Origin: Candidatus Vicinibacter proximus
GTDB taxonomy: Bacteria > Bacteroidota > Bacteroidia > Chitinophagales > Saprospiraceae
DNA: 64,000 bases
Direction of reading: 5' to 3'
Assembly (NCBI GenBank): GCA_016713905.1
Contig: JADJOE010000003.1
Location: 806,001 to 870,000, forward strand
Shown here piece by piece: positions 53,537-63,077 of the stretch. The notes under the pieces were generated by a model. That model was given only the letters and a program-made list of their open reading frames with translations. It searched no databases and had not been told where the DNA came from. Numbering within the stretch: the first letter of the stretch is position 1; each line of letters starts with the position of its first letter. The translations under genes and the position numbers were made by a program.

Positions 53537-53562
53537 TTTTAAAAAGTTCTGAACTTATTGAT

Positions 53563-54084
53563 ATGAGGCAATATAATAAAGAAGTAGTCTACGGAATCTA
53601 CAGCGATGAAGAAGATTTGCTAAGGGCTGTAAGAAATGCCAGAAGCAAACACTTAGAGATAATGGATGTTTATACACCATTTCCGGTGCATGGTTTAGAT
53701 CAGGCAATGGGCTTAAGCGAATCAAGGCTTCATCAGGCTGGATTTGTTTATGGTGCATTAGGTACTTTAACTGCATTTTTGGGAATGAGTTGGATTTTTA
53801 CCCGCGATTGGCCCATCATTTTTGGTGGTAAACCTTATTGGCCGGTACCATCCTTTATTCCCATTACTTTTGAGTTAACAGTATTGTTTGCAGCTTGGGG
53901 AATGACCATTACATTTTACACAATATGTGGTCTTTGGCCGGGTGTAAGTAATCCTCAATTGGATTTAAGAACAACTGATGATAAATTTTGCCTCGCCTTT
54001 AATTGCGCAGATGTTTCTGAATTAGAGGCCAAGTCATTTTTTAATGAGACAGGTGCGGATGAAGTAAACAGCAAAATGATTTAA
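53563..54084 (+). CDS. actD: Alternative complex III subunit ActD (DUF3341)
   Basis: The 173-residue protein has an N-terminal ferredoxin-like cytoplasmic domain (VVYGIYSDEEDLLRAVRNAR, YTPFPVHGLDQAMGL) and two membrane helices (about 62-80 and 105-128), matching DUF3341. In the solved Flavobacterium and Rhodothermus complexes ActD packs against ActC. Placed between actC and actE with 1-26 nt spacing. Confidence 0.92.
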   Translation: MRQYNKEVVYGIYSDEEDLLRAVRNARSKHLEIMDVYTPFPVHGLDQAMGLSESRLHQAGFVYGALGTLTAFLGMSWIFTRDWPIIFGGKPYWPVPSFIPITFELTVLFAAWGMTITFYTICGLWPGVSNPQLDLRTTDDKFCLAFNCADVSELEAKSFFNETGADEVNSKMI

Positions 54085-54085
54085 G

Positions 54086-54904
54086 ATGAAGAAATTACTA
54101 TACCTCAGTATATCTATAATAGTTACTCTGTTTGTTTATTCTTGTTCACCTGCCGAAGGAAACAAATCAGGGCATGAATACATGCCTGATATGGCGCATT
54201 CTGTTGCTTATGAAGCAAATGTTGATAACTATTATTATTATCACACTTGGGATTCAAAAGAAACTTACCACAATTACAGTAAGCCAAAAGAACCAGTTGC
54301 GGGAACTATAGCAAGAGGTTACAGTGGCTATGGCAATACTGATTCAAGTTCAATGTCTGAGTTCAAATCCACGATGAAGGGTACTTTGACCAATAATGCC
54401 ATTAGTACGCCTAAAAACGGACATGTAAATTACTATTATAAGGATACTCCAGAGGACAGAATAAGGGCAAGTAAAGAAATTACAAATAATCCTTTTAATA
54501 TTACGAAATCGGGATTAGAAAAGGGTAAATTAAATTATGATATTTATTGTGGTATCTGCCATGGTGCTAAAGGTGATGGTGCAGGTTACTTAGTTAGAGA
54601 TGATGGCGGAGTATATCCGGCCCAACCCGCAAATTTTCTTAAAGATGAATTCATTGCTTCTAATGAGGGTAGGTATTATCATGCTATAATGTATGGTTTA
54701 AATGTTATGGGAGGATATTCTGATAAACTTTCTTACGAAGAGCGATGGGATGTTATCCATTATATCAGATCTCTCCAAGCTGCATCAAAGAATTTGAAAT
54801 ATTCGGAGTCAGAAAATTCGTTTACAGGATCTCAGGCAATTGCAGATGCCAAAAAGGTGTCTGCTGCTGTTGCTAATACAGCTTCAACTGCTCCTAAAAA
54901 ATAA
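54086..54904 (+). CDS. actE: Alternative complex III subunit ActE, monohaem lipoprotein
   Basis: The 272-residue protein has a lipobox (FVYSC, Cys20), a Tyr/Ser-rich linker and a class I cytochrome c domain with CGICHGAKGDG near 155 and a likely axial Met in MYGLNVMGGYSDKL. ActE passes electrons toward the terminal oxidase. The gene abuts actD. Confidence 0.92.
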   Translation: MKKLLYLSISIIVTLFVYSCSPAEGNKSGHEYMPDMAHSVAYEANVDNYYYYHTWDSKETYHNYSKPKEPVAGTIARGYSGYGNTDSSSMSEFKSTMKGTLTNNAISTPKNGHVNYYYKDTPEDRIRASKEITNNPFNITKSGLEKGKLNYDIYCGICHGAKGDGAGYLVRDDGGVYPAQPANFLKDEFIASNEGRYYHAIMYGLNVMGGYSDKLSYEERWDVIHYIRSLQAASKNLKYSESENSFTGSQAIADAKKVSAAVANTASTAPKK

Positions 54905-54937
54905 TTGAAGTACTTTCAAAGAAAAACAAGAGAAAAA

Positions 54938-56221
54938 ATGAGCTCAATTCAATTACCATCAAAAGATAAAACCATACTTGGTATTTTGGGAGCAATAGGA
55001 GTGATATCTCTTATTGTTATTTTTCTGAATGATGATGAATTTCATACCAGGCTTTGGACTAATTTACTTCATAATGGGGTGTTTTTTACACTCATTTCCT
55101 TGATGGCCATATTTTTTATTTGTATTTCTGTTACTGCTTATGCAGGCTGGAATGTTGTTTTTAGAAGAGTTTGGGACGGAATGTCTCAATTTCTCATCAT
55201 TGGATTAGTATTGATGGGCGTAATTGCTTTGGGTGTTTATTTTGGATGGCACCATTTGTATCATTGGGCCGACCCTGAAACAGCAGCAAATGATGAAATA
55301 ATAAAAGGTAAATCAGGATTTCTTAATAAAAACTTTTACACTTTTGTTGGTCTCGGTATACTTGCCACCTGGTTGTTCTTTGCTCGAAAAATGCGAGGTT
55401 TGACCATTGCAGAAGATGATCACGGAGATAACAAATGGGAGCATTATAAGTCCATGAAATTTTACGCTGCATTATTTCTTCCTATAGCGGGATTTTCAAG
55501 TGCTGCAGCCATTTGGTTATGGTTAATGTCTGTCGACCCACACTGGTATAGTACTATGTTTGCATGGTACACTGGCGCAAGTTGCTTTGTGAGCATGATT
55601 GCTTTAACCATCTTATTGTTGATTTATCTTAAAAGTAGGGGGTACTACCACAATGTGAATTCCGAGCATTTCCATGATTTAGGAAAATTCCTTTTTGCAT
55701 TTTCTGTTTTTTGGACTTATTTATGGTTTTCCCAATACATGCTCATTTGGTATGGAAATATTGGGGAAGAGACAGTTTACTTTCAAACAAGGATCCAGGA
55801 ATATCCGGTTCTGTTTTATGGAAATTTGATAATGAATTTCGTTTTGCCTTTTTTAATTTTAATCCGTAACGATACTAAACGCAAGTATGGCACACTAATT
55901 TTAGTAGCTATTATTGTGTTTTTTGGACACTGGATTGACCTTTTCCAAATGGTTAAACCTGGTGTACTTCATACAGCACATGAATTAGCTGGTCATGCAG
56001 CAAATGCCGCTGTTGATCATTCAGCTCAGAATGCAGCCCATGGAGGACATGAAGTGTCAGGCTTCAAGGCAGGTGATACCTTACCCGGTTTACCTGAATT
56101 GGGTTTGATGTTGGGTTTTTTGGCTTTGTTTTTTGCTACTACTTTACATTTTCTATCTAAAGCAGCCTTAACGCCAAAAAAGGACCCATTTTTACAAGAG
56201 AGTTTACATCATCACGTATAA
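54938..56221 (+). CDS. actF: Alternative complex III subunit ActF, NrfD-like
   Basis: The 427-residue membrane protein (about ten helices) is the second, shorter NrfD-like subunit, related to ActC. It includes WLWLMSVDPHWYSTMFAWY near 195 and FSQYMLIWYGNIGEE near 270. The start is ATG 54938; an upstream TTG at 54905 would add 11 basic residues. The C-terminus has a His/Ala-rich loop (HELAGHAANAAVDHSAQNA) of unknown role. Confidence 0.92.
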   Translation: MSSIQLPSKDKTILGILGAIGVISLIVIFLNDDEFHTRLWTNLLHNGVFFTLISLMAIFFICISVTAYAGWNVVFRRVWDGMSQFLIIGLVLMGVIALGVYFGWHHLYHWADPETAANDEIIKGKSGFLNKNFYTFVGLGILATWLFFARKMRGLTIAEDDHGDNKWEHYKSMKFYAALFLPIAGFSSAAAIWLWLMSVDPHWYSTMFAWYTGASCFVSMIALTILLLIYLKSRGYYHNVNSEHFHDLGKFLFAFSVFWTYLWFSQYMLIWYGNIGEETVYFQTRIQEYPVLFYGNLIMNFVLPFLILIRNDTKRKYGTLILVAIIVFFGHWIDLFQMVKPGVLHTAHELAGHAANAAVDHSAQNAAHGGHEVSGFKAGDTLPGLPELGLMLGFLALFFATTLHFLSKAALTPKKDPFLQESLHHHV

Positions 56222-56237
56222 TTGAAAAACACGAAAA

Positions 56238-57743
56238 ATGACGAGTTTAATCATAATTTTATCTGTTATACTCCTTGCGGTGGTTTTGGTGCAATTGGCC
56301 AAAATAAATGAAATTAGTGACCAGTTAAAAGGGGAGGAGGCTGTAAAAGTCAGTGAAGCAAATACACATGCAAAATGGCTTTTGGCCTTTTGTGTGCTTC
56401 TCTTTGGTGCTTTCATCTGGGGCTCTTTGCATTATGCAAATGTAATGCTTGGTTATGGGCCGCATACTGCTGCATCTCAGCATGGGTCAAAGATTGACTC
56501 AATGTTTAACGTTACTGCTTTTTTTACAATCATAGTTTTTATTATTTGCCATATAGCATTGTTTTGGTTTGCCTATAAATTCAGATATTCTCCTGGAAGG
56601 AAAACTTTATTCTTACCTCATGACAACCGTCTTGAAATGATTTGGACGGCAATACCTGCTTTTGTAATGGTTATTTTGGTAGTCAAAGGATTGGTCGCCT
56701 GGAATGATATCATGGCCGATATTTCTGAGGGAGAAGACTATATTGAAATAGAAGCTACAGCATGGCAATTTGCATGGAACCTTCGCTACCCTGGGCAAGA
56801 TGGAAAATTGGGAGTAAAGGACTTTAGATTAATTAAAGCAGGTAAGAATGATTTAGGTCAGGATTGGCATGATGAAAGGAATTTAGATGATTTCAATTCT
56901 GACGAACTGGTTTTACCTAAAGGTAAAAAGGTTAGAGTTAGAATAATTGGTCGAGATGTTTTACATAATTTCTATTTGCCTCACTTTAGAGTAAAAATGG
57001 ATGCTGTACCCGGGATACCAACCTATTTTATTTTTACGCCAATAAAAACCACAGAAGAATACCGTCAGGAACTTAGAAAATATCCGGAGTATAATGTTCC
57101 GTCTGACCCAACGGATCCTAACAGCCCACCAAAATGGAAAACGTTTAATTATGAACTTGCTTGTGCAGAATTATGCGGTAAAGGTCATTACAGCATGAGA
57201 AGATTGGTTAAGGTTGTATCTCCTGAGGAATTTGAAAAATGGAATTCTGCGCAGAAATCTTTCTATTTAAGCAGTGTACGAAATACGGATGAAGATCCTT
57301 TCAAAGGCAAACCTATAGGAATTGAGCTTCAGATGAAAGCCAAAGAATTTGAGACTGCCTTAACTAAAGCTTTGGATACTTCTAATACTAATCAAGCAGA
57401 CAGATTATTGCGGTTGGACAATATTTATTTTGCAACTGGTTCTGCGGAATTGACTGGTGATTCTGAACCTGCTCTTAAAGTTATGGAAGATGCTTTTAAT
57501 AAATATCCAAAACTAAAAGTTGAAATTAGTGGGCATACAGATAATGTCGGTGATGCAGGTACTAATCTTGAATTATCTAAAAAAAGAGCAGAGTCTGTTA
57601 GAAATTATTTAGTTGGAAAGCAAATTGAATCTTCAAGAATAACTGTAACCGGTTTCGGAATGAATAAACCAGTTGAAAGTAACGATACCGAAGAAGGAAG
57701 ATATAAGAATAGGAGAATTGAATTTAAAATTTTATCATTTTAA
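56238..57743 (+). CDS. coxB: Cytochrome c oxidase subunit II fused to an OmpA-like domain
   Basis: The 501-residue protein has N-terminal membrane helices (about 1-20, 47-67, 92-115 and 136-155), then the CuA cupredoxin domain. CuA ligands are visible as His243 (VLHNFYLPHF), Cys309, Glu311, Cys313, His317 and Met320 (CAELCGKGHYSM). From about 390 to the end is an unexpected OmpA-type peptidoglycan-binding domain: IYFATGSAEL, GHTDNVGDAGTNLELSKKRA and NRRIEFKI, with the diaminopimelate-contacting Asp435 and Arg492 conserved. It lacks the cytochrome c domain of caa3-type subunit II. The reading frame is continuous and there is no gene boundary inside it. Confidence 0.93.
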   Translation: MTSLIIILSVILLAVVLVQLAKINEISDQLKGEEAVKVSEANTHAKWLLAFCVLLFGAFIWGSLHYANVMLGYGPHTAASQHGSKIDSMFNVTAFFTIIVFIICHIALFWFAYKFRYSPGRKTLFLPHDNRLEMIWTAIPAFVMVILVVKGLVAWNDIMADISEGEDYIEIEATAWQFAWNLRYPGQDGKLGVKDFRLIKAGKNDLGQDWHDERNLDDFNSDELVLPKGKKVRVRIIGRDVLHNFYLPHFRVKMDAVPGIPTYFIFTPIKTTEEYRQELRKYPEYNVPSDPTDPNSPPKWKTFNYELACAELCGKGHYSMRRLVKVVSPEEFEKWNSAQKSFYLSSVRNTDEDPFKGKPIGIELQMKAKEFETALTKALDTSNTNQADRLLRLDNIYFATGSAELTGDSEPALKVMEDAFNKYPKLKVEISGHTDNVGDAGTNLELSKKRAESVRNYLVGKQIESSRITVTGFGMNKPVESNDTEEGRYKNRRIEFKILSF

Positions 57744-57760
57744 TAATAAAATAAAGGATT

Positions 57761-59611
57761 ATGTCAGGTAGTCACCATAATGGTAAAGAAACCGATGTTT
57801 TAATTGAAACACAAGGTTACGACGACCATTTCCATGAACATCACGAAGGAGATAAATACCAATTCAGTTTTATCTCTAAGTATATATTTAGCATGGATCA
57901 CAAAATCATCGCTAGACAATTCTTGATAACTGGAATGTTTTGGGCGGTCGTTGGCGCTGCCATGTCCATAATTTTTCGTCTACAGTTGGGGTTTCCTGAC
58001 GCAAGCCTTGCATGGTTAAAACCTATTCTGGGACAATGGATAACCATAAATGAAGCTGGAGTTGGTACATTGGAATCAGAGTTCTATTATGCCTTGGTTA
58101 CGATGCATGGTACTATCATTGTATTTTTTGTATTAACGGCGGGTTTAAGTGGTACTTTCAGTAACTTATTAATTCCATTGCAAATCGGCGCCCGAGATAT
58201 GGCATCTCCTTTTCTTAATATGTTGTCATACTGGTTTTTCTTTCTTTCCGGAGCTGTTTTATTGTATTCATTGTTTCTTAGTACCGGGCCATTTTCAGGT
58301 GGATGGACAGCATACCCTCCATTAAGTGCATTGCCTCAAGCTTCTATTGGTTCAGGGGCTGGTATGACACTTTGGTTAGTTTCCTTGGCCTTGTTTGTAG
58401 TTTCTGTACTTCTTGGGGGAATGAATTACATCACAACAGTTTTGAACTTACGAACTAAAGGGATGAGCTTATGGAGAATGCCATTAACTATTTGGGCATT
58501 TTTAGTTACAGCCATTCTTGGACTTCTCTCATTTCCTGTACTTTTCTCTGGATTCTTGCTCTTGATTTTTGATCGAAGCTTAGGAACTAGTTTTTACATT
58601 TCTGATATTTTTATTAATGGCGCAGCCTTGGACAGAATAGGTGGTAGTCCCATTTTATACCAACATATTTTTTGGTTTTTAGGCCATCCGGAAGTTTATA
58701 TTATTATTCTTCCTGCTATGGGAATTGTTTCAGAAGTTATGTCCGTACATGCACGGAAACCCATTTTTGGGTATCGGGCAATGGTATATTCTATACTGGC
58801 AATCGCATTCCTTTCATTTATTGTTTGGGCACATCATATGTTTATGTCTGGTGTTAACCCTTTCATTTCTAATTTCTTTGTTGTTTTTACATTGATCATA
58901 GCAGTTCCATCAGCCGTAAAAGTTTTTAACTGGATAAGTACTTTATATGGTGGAAATATTCGGTTAAATACACCTATGTTATTTTGTATTGGATTTGTTT
59001 CCATGTTTATCTCCGGCGGTTTAACTGGAATATTTCTAGGAAACTCTGCAATTGACATTCAGCAGCATGATACATACTTTGTAGTCGCGCATTTTCATAT
59101 AGTCATGGGTGTTGCCGCATTTTATGGAATGTTCGCAGGTGTTTACAATTGGTTTCCAAAAATGTTTGGAAGGTTTATGAATGAGACATTAGGAAAAGTT
59201 CATTTTTGGATAACTACAGTAGGAGCGTATGCGGTCTTTGGCCCAATGCACTTTATAGGAATGGCTGGGGTACCTAGAAGATATTACAGGTTTGATAGTT
59301 TTGAAGCATTCTCCGGTTTTGATGACATGAATAAATTTATCACCATAGCCGCTATAATTACTTTTTTTGCACAGATTATGTTTGTAGTTAATTTCTTTTG
59401 GAGTATGTATAAAGGGAAGAAAGTTGAATCTCAAAATCCATGGGGATCGAATTCACTTGAATGGACTACACCAATCGAAGCTGGCCATGGTAATTGGCCT
59501 GGTAAAATCCCAACTGTTCAAAGATGGGCATATGATTATGGTAAAGATGGTATTGAATTTACACAACAACATATTCCTCTTCGGGAAGGAGAAGAACAAA
59601 GTAGTCATTAA
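57761..59611 (+). CDS. coxA: Cytochrome c oxidase subunit I
   Basis: The 616-residue catalytic subunit of an A-type haem-copper oxidase reduces oxygen to water and pumps protons. Landmarks are MHGTIIVFFVL near 128 (low-spin haem His), GHPEVYIIILP near 307 (CuB His, cross-linked Tyr and proton-path Glu), HHMFMSG near 355 and VAHFHIVMG near 445 (haem ligands). About twelve helices. The N-terminus is His-rich (HHNGKETDV). It starts 17 nt after coxB. Confidence 0.96.
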   Translation: MSGSHHNGKETDVLIETQGYDDHFHEHHEGDKYQFSFISKYIFSMDHKIIARQFLITGMFWAVVGAAMSIIFRLQLGFPDASLAWLKPILGQWITINEAGVGTLESEFYYALVTMHGTIIVFFVLTAGLSGTFSNLLIPLQIGARDMASPFLNMLSYWFFFLSGAVLLYSLFLSTGPFSGGWTAYPPLSALPQASIGSGAGMTLWLVSLALFVVSVLLGGMNYITTVLNLRTKGMSLWRMPLTIWAFLVTAILGLLSFPVLFSGFLLLIFDRSLGTSFYISDIFINGAALDRIGGSPILYQHIFWFLGHPEVYIIILPAMGIVSEVMSVHARKPIFGYRAMVYSILAIAFLSFIVWAHHMFMSGVNPFISNFFVVFTLIIAVPSAVKVFNWISTLYGGNIRLNTPMLFCIGFVSMFISGGLTGIFLGNSAIDIQQHDTYFVVAHFHIVMGVAAFYGMFAGVYNWFPKMFGRFMNETLGKVHFWITTVGAYAVFGPMHFIGMAGVPRRYYRFDSFEAFSGFDDMNKFITIAAIITFFAQIMFVVNFFWSMYKGKKVESQNPWGSNSLEWTTPIEAGHGNWPGKIPTVQRWAYDYGKDGIEFTQQHIPLREGEEQSSH

Positions 59612-59633
59612 TTTAAATTAATTTTTCAATCCA

Positions 59634-60527
59634 TTGAGATCTTTTCAAACATATACCCTCCAATTGAAGCATGTATTTGCGGATCTTGGCTTACTGGTTA
59701 AATTTAAACTTAGCCTAATGGTTGTGTTTTCAAGTTTGGCTGGTTACATCATTTTTGCTCGGGAGCAATTCGATTGGTTAAATTTTATCTTATTGGGTTT
59801 GGGAGGAATGTTCATAACTTTTTCAGCCAATGCTATCAATCAGGTTTTAGAAAGAGATTTTGATAAATTGATGATTCGTACAATGAACCGACCGCTAGCA
59901 GATGGTAGAATGACTATTTCATTTGCGGTTTTATTAGCTGGTTTATTTGCCACATTTGGCGCTTTGTTCCTATTTGTTATTAATTCTCTGGCAGCTACGC
60001 TAGGTATGCTTTCATTGGTTTTGTACGCGTTTGTATATACACCTTTAAAACGTTATTCAACCTTAGCCGTTCCGGTAGGGGCTATTCCAGGTGCATTACC
60101 GGCATTGATCGCAGGTGTGGCCGCACAGAATGGGTTAACTAATGAGGCTTTATGTTTGTTTGGAATTCAATATTTATGGCAATTTCCGCATTTTTGGTCA
60201 ATAGCCTGGTTAGGGCATAAAGACTACACTCAAGCTGGTTTTAAATTGATAAAAGATAATAATGGATCACCTGATCCTGCTTTTGGGCTATATTCTGCTT
60301 TCTATGCACTGCTTAGCATTTTATTCTTATTGCCTGCTTTATACAACAGTACTTTAAGCATTTCCTATTTTCTTATTCTGGTCATTACCATTTTTATTTA
60401 TTCATTTTTTGGTTTTCAGCTCTTCAAAAAAAATGATCGCAATTCAGCACGACAATTGATGTTTGTTTCCATAATTTATTTACCAGTTGTATTAATTGTG
60501 TTTATTCTTAACAATTATATGAGTTAA
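59634..60527 (+). CDS. ctaB: Protohaem IX farnesyltransferase (haem O synthase)
   Basis: CtaB/CyoE transfers farnesyl to haem b, giving haem O for the oxidase. The 297-residue polytopic UbiA-family protein has the substrate/Mg motif NAINQVLERDFDKLMIRTMN near residues 66-85 and a second DNNGSPDPAFG-like loop near 210. Start TTG 59634. Its place inside the oxidase operon fits cofactor supply. Confidence 0.93.
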   Translation: MRSFQTYTLQLKHVFADLGLLVKFKLSLMVVFSSLAGYIIFAREQFDWLNFILLGLGGMFITFSANAINQVLERDFDKLMIRTMNRPLADGRMTISFAVLLAGLFATFGALFLFVINSLAATLGMLSLVLYAFVYTPLKRYSTLAVPVGAIPGALPALIAGVAAQNGLTNEALCLFGIQYLWQFPHFWSIAWLGHKDYTQAGFKLIKDNNGSPDPAFGLYSAFYALLSILFLLPALYNSTLSISYFLILVITIFIYSFFGFQLFKKNDRNSARQLMFVSIIYLPVVLIVFILNNYMS

Positions 60528-60528
60528 C

Positions 60529-61110
60529 ATGCCAATAATACAAATGATCGAGAAAGAATTGCCACCAAACAGAGCTCAGGCGCTCAGATTCGGTTTGTGG
60601 ATTGCTATGGCATCTATATGTATGTTGTTTGGGGCTTTTACAAGTGCTTATTTGGTAAGAAAACCTGTTGGGAACTGGTACGAATTTAAACTTCCTGTAC
60701 TTTTCTTTTACAGTACCATTGCAATAGTTTTTTCCTCTATATTTCTTGAAATGGCCTACAGGTCATACAAAAAAAATGTAGTAACAGGTTTCCAGAGAAA
60801 TTTATCCATTGGATTTCTCCTTGGTATAAGTTTTATTGTATTGCAGGTTTTAGCTTGGAAAGCAATGGTTGGGCAAGGGCTCTTTATTGATCTCAATGTG
60901 TCGGTTTCCTTTTTATATGTTATATCAGGAATTCATGCATTACATGTGATTGGAGGATTAGCTGCTTTTCTCATCAGTGTTTTAATACATTTTACTCGTC
61001 CATTTGCACCGGACTCAATGAAGATTCTTAAGTTGGATTTATTAAGGCAATACTGGCATTTTGTCGGTATACTTTGGATATATTTATTGGTATTTTTAAT
61101 CTTACAATAA
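60529..61110 (+). CDS. coxC: Haem-copper oxidase subunit III, short form
   Basis: The 193-residue protein has five helices with ALRFGLWIAMASICMLFG near the N-terminus, GIHALHVIGGLAAFLI and RQYWHFVGILWIYLL, all subunit-III hallmarks. Tandem subunit III-like genes are found in Bacteroidota oxidase operons. It starts 1 nt after ctaB. Confidence 0.88.
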   Translation: MPIIQMIEKELPPNRAQALRFGLWIAMASICMLFGAFTSAYLVRKPVGNWYEFKLPVLFFYSTIAIVFSSIFLEMAYRSYKKNVVTGFQRNLSIGFLLGISFIVLQVLAWKAMVGQGLFIDLNVSVSFLYVISGIHALHVIGGLAAFLISVLIHFTRPFAPDSMKILKLDLLRQYWHFVGILWIYLLVFLILQ

Positions 61111-61127
61111 CAAGGAATTCTAATTAA

Positions 61128-61967
61128 ATGGCTACAGATCATTCAATAGACGCGCACACTGCTTCATCCGGTTCAACCTGGTCAGGAGCTAATGAACCTT
61201 TTAAAGCCAGCTATGGAAAATTAATGATGTGGTACTTTTTGCTGTCAGATGCCTTTACTTTTTCTGCATTTCTGATTGCTTATGGTACATTACGATTTAG
61301 TATGCCCACGTGGCCTGTACCGGATTTTGTATTTTCATCCCTTCCAGGTGGAATACATCACATGCCGCTGGTATTTGTAACCATCATGACTTTTGTTTTG
61401 ATTGTTAGTTCAGTTACGATGGTAAGGGCGGTACAAGAGGGACATAGAGAAAATAGAAAAGGAGTAGTTTTCTGGATGTTCCTAACCATTTTAGGGGGTC
61501 TTACTTTTCTGGGTTGTCAGGCTTGGGAATGGACTACTTTAATCAAAGGTGAAAATATGTCCGTAAAGCAAAATCCATTTGGCACACACACCGAAAATGG
61601 TACTTACCTGGAGGGCGATGGACACGACATCAAAGAAGGTGATAGTTTTAAAAAAGGACAATCCTATTTGATCCATTCACATGATGGTCATTTTAAGCCA
61701 CTAAAGTTTAAAACTGAGTCTGGTGAGATAAAAGAGCAAACTCTTGGACCTAAAGCTTTTGGAGCATTGTTTTTTTGTATTACTGGATTTCATGGATTTC
61801 ACGTTTTCAGTGGAGTTGTATTCTTATTGATTATTATGCTTAATGTAGCAAGTGGACTTTACGCAAAAAGAAATAATGGGTACGAAATGGTTGAAAAAAT
61901 AGGACTTTACTGGCATTTTGTAGACCTTGTTTGGGTATTTGTATTTTTAGTATTTTATTTACTCTAA
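61128..61967 (+). CDS. Cytochrome c oxidase subunit III, long form with insertion
   Basis: The 279-residue protein has MMWYFLLSDAFTFSAFLIAY at the start, FFCITGFHGFHVFSGVVFLL and YWHFVDLVWVFVFL at the end. Between helices, residues about 142-208 form a soluble, charged, His/Gly-rich insertion (TYLEGDGHDIKEGDSFKKG, YLIHSHDGHFKPLKF) not expected in the core fold. It follows the short subunit III by 17 nt. Confidence 0.88.
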   Translation: MATDHSIDAHTASSGSTWSGANEPFKASYGKLMMWYFLLSDAFTFSAFLIAYGTLRFSMPTWPVPDFVFSSLPGGIHHMPLVFVTIMTFVLIVSSVTMVRAVQEGHRENRKGVVFWMFLTILGGLTFLGCQAWEWTTLIKGENMSVKQNPFGTHTENGTYLEGDGHDIKEGDSFKKGQSYLIHSHDGHFKPLKFKTESGEIKEQTLGPKAFGALFFCITGFHGFHVFSGVVFLLIIMLNVASGLYAKRNNGYEMVEKIGLYWHFVDLVWVFVFLVFYLL

Positions 61968-61983
61968 TTATCGGGTTATTATC

Positions 61984-62478
61984 ATGGGACATTTAAGTTA
62001 CGAGGAAGGAAAAAAAGTTGTTTTTAAAGGTTTAATACTGTTAGGTGTAATTACGCTTATTGAGGTATTCATTGCCTTAATCGGAAAGGGTTATGTTATA
62101 CATGGATTTCATCTACCCGTGTGGTTAATGTATTTATTAATGATTGGATTTAGTCTGTATAAAGCTTATTTCATAGTCTACGAATTTATGCACATGAGAT
62201 ATGAAGTACCTGGATTAGTCCGAAGTGTTTTATTACCAACAATGCTATTAATTTGGGCAATGATTGCTTTCTTTTCAGAAGGAACCACTTGGTTAAATTG
62301 GCGTGCAAAAACAAATGACAGGCCTATCTCAAGCCTACAATCGAATATTGGACATACACAAGGTAAAGAAGCTAAAGAGGATGAACACAATGCAAATCAT
62401 CAACAAATACAAGCCAAAGCTGGTGTAGATACAATAAATTCTGACACTACTTCACATTCTTTGCCAGAAAGCCATTAG
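61984..62478 (+). CDS. coxD: Cytochrome c oxidase subunit IV-like protein
   Basis: The 164-residue protein has three helices with VFKGLILLGVITLIEVFIAL and AYFIVYEFMHMRYE, matching the small CoxD/CtaF family in Bacteroidota. The last 60 residues are hydrophilic and His/Asn-rich (EDEHNANHQQIQAK), probably a flexible tail. Confidence 0.85.
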   Translation: MGHLSYEEGKKVVFKGLILLGVITLIEVFIALIGKGYVIHGFHLPVWLMYLLMIGFSLYKAYFIVYEFMHMRYEVPGLVRSVLLPTMLLIWAMIAFFSEGTTWLNWRAKTNDRPISSLQSNIGHTQGKEAKEDEHNANHQQIQAKAGVDTINSDTTSHSLPESH

Positions 62479-62487
62479 TTACTGGCA

Positions 62488-63075
62488 ATGCCCCGCTGGT
62501 TTAAGATTCTTCTGGTTCTGGTCATTCTTGTTGGGATGCCTTTATTTGCTTGGTATTTTCTAAATAAAGGGACCCAAATGAGAAAGGAAGCAATGGCCTT
62601 GCTTCTGCCAAAAGAAACTATATCCAGTTTTCAAAGTGTTACCGACACTGATAAAGTTTATTACTCAGATTCGTTATTTGGAAAACGTTGGTTGATTGCC
62701 ATTTTAGGTGCCGATGAGACCAGAAAGAAAAGTGCAGAGATTATTGAGAGTCTTTATAAGCAAACATCAATAGATTTTGAATTGAATGTGTTTACTATTT
62801 CGGGTTTATTTTTTGGAGAAAAAATGTCTGAAATAAGTCAAAAACTCCATTGGCCATCATCTAATAAAAATTGGATAAACACATTTATGGCGCAAGACCA
62901 TGTTTATCCTTTTGCGAACAGTATCTTTGTTATTCCCGAAAAGTACCAAAATAAACCGTGTGTCGTACTTTTAGATGAGAACAGTAAAGTAAGAAATTAT
63001 TACAACCTGACGGTTGAATCAGATGTTAGATCTTTAGTAAGGCATTTACCTGTTTTTCTAAGTTTAAAAAATTAA
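62488..63075 (+). CDS. SCO1/SenC-like protein lacking copper-binding cysteines
   Basis: The 195-residue protein has an N-terminal membrane anchor (FKILLVLVILVGMPLFAWYF) and a thioredoxin-like domain laid out as in SCO proteins, which deliver copper to CuA: DSLFGKRWLIAILGADET where SCO proteins have their CxxxC, NSIFVIPEKYQNKPCVVLLDENSKVRN and a C-terminal VESDVRSLVRHLPVF. The CxxxC pair is absent; only one Cys (near 155) remains. It may be a structural remnant or an adapter. It sits directly after coxD. Confidence 0.75.
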   Translation: MPRWFKILLVLVILVGMPLFAWYFLNKGTQMRKEAMALLLPKETISSFQSVTDTDKVYYSDSLFGKRWLIAILGADETRKKSAEIIESLYKQTSIDFELNVFTISGLFFGEKMSEISQKLHWPSSNKNWINTFMAQDHVYPFANSIFVIPEKYQNKPCVVLLDENSKVRNYYNLTVESDVRSLVRHLPVFLSLKN

Positions 63076-63077
63076 TT

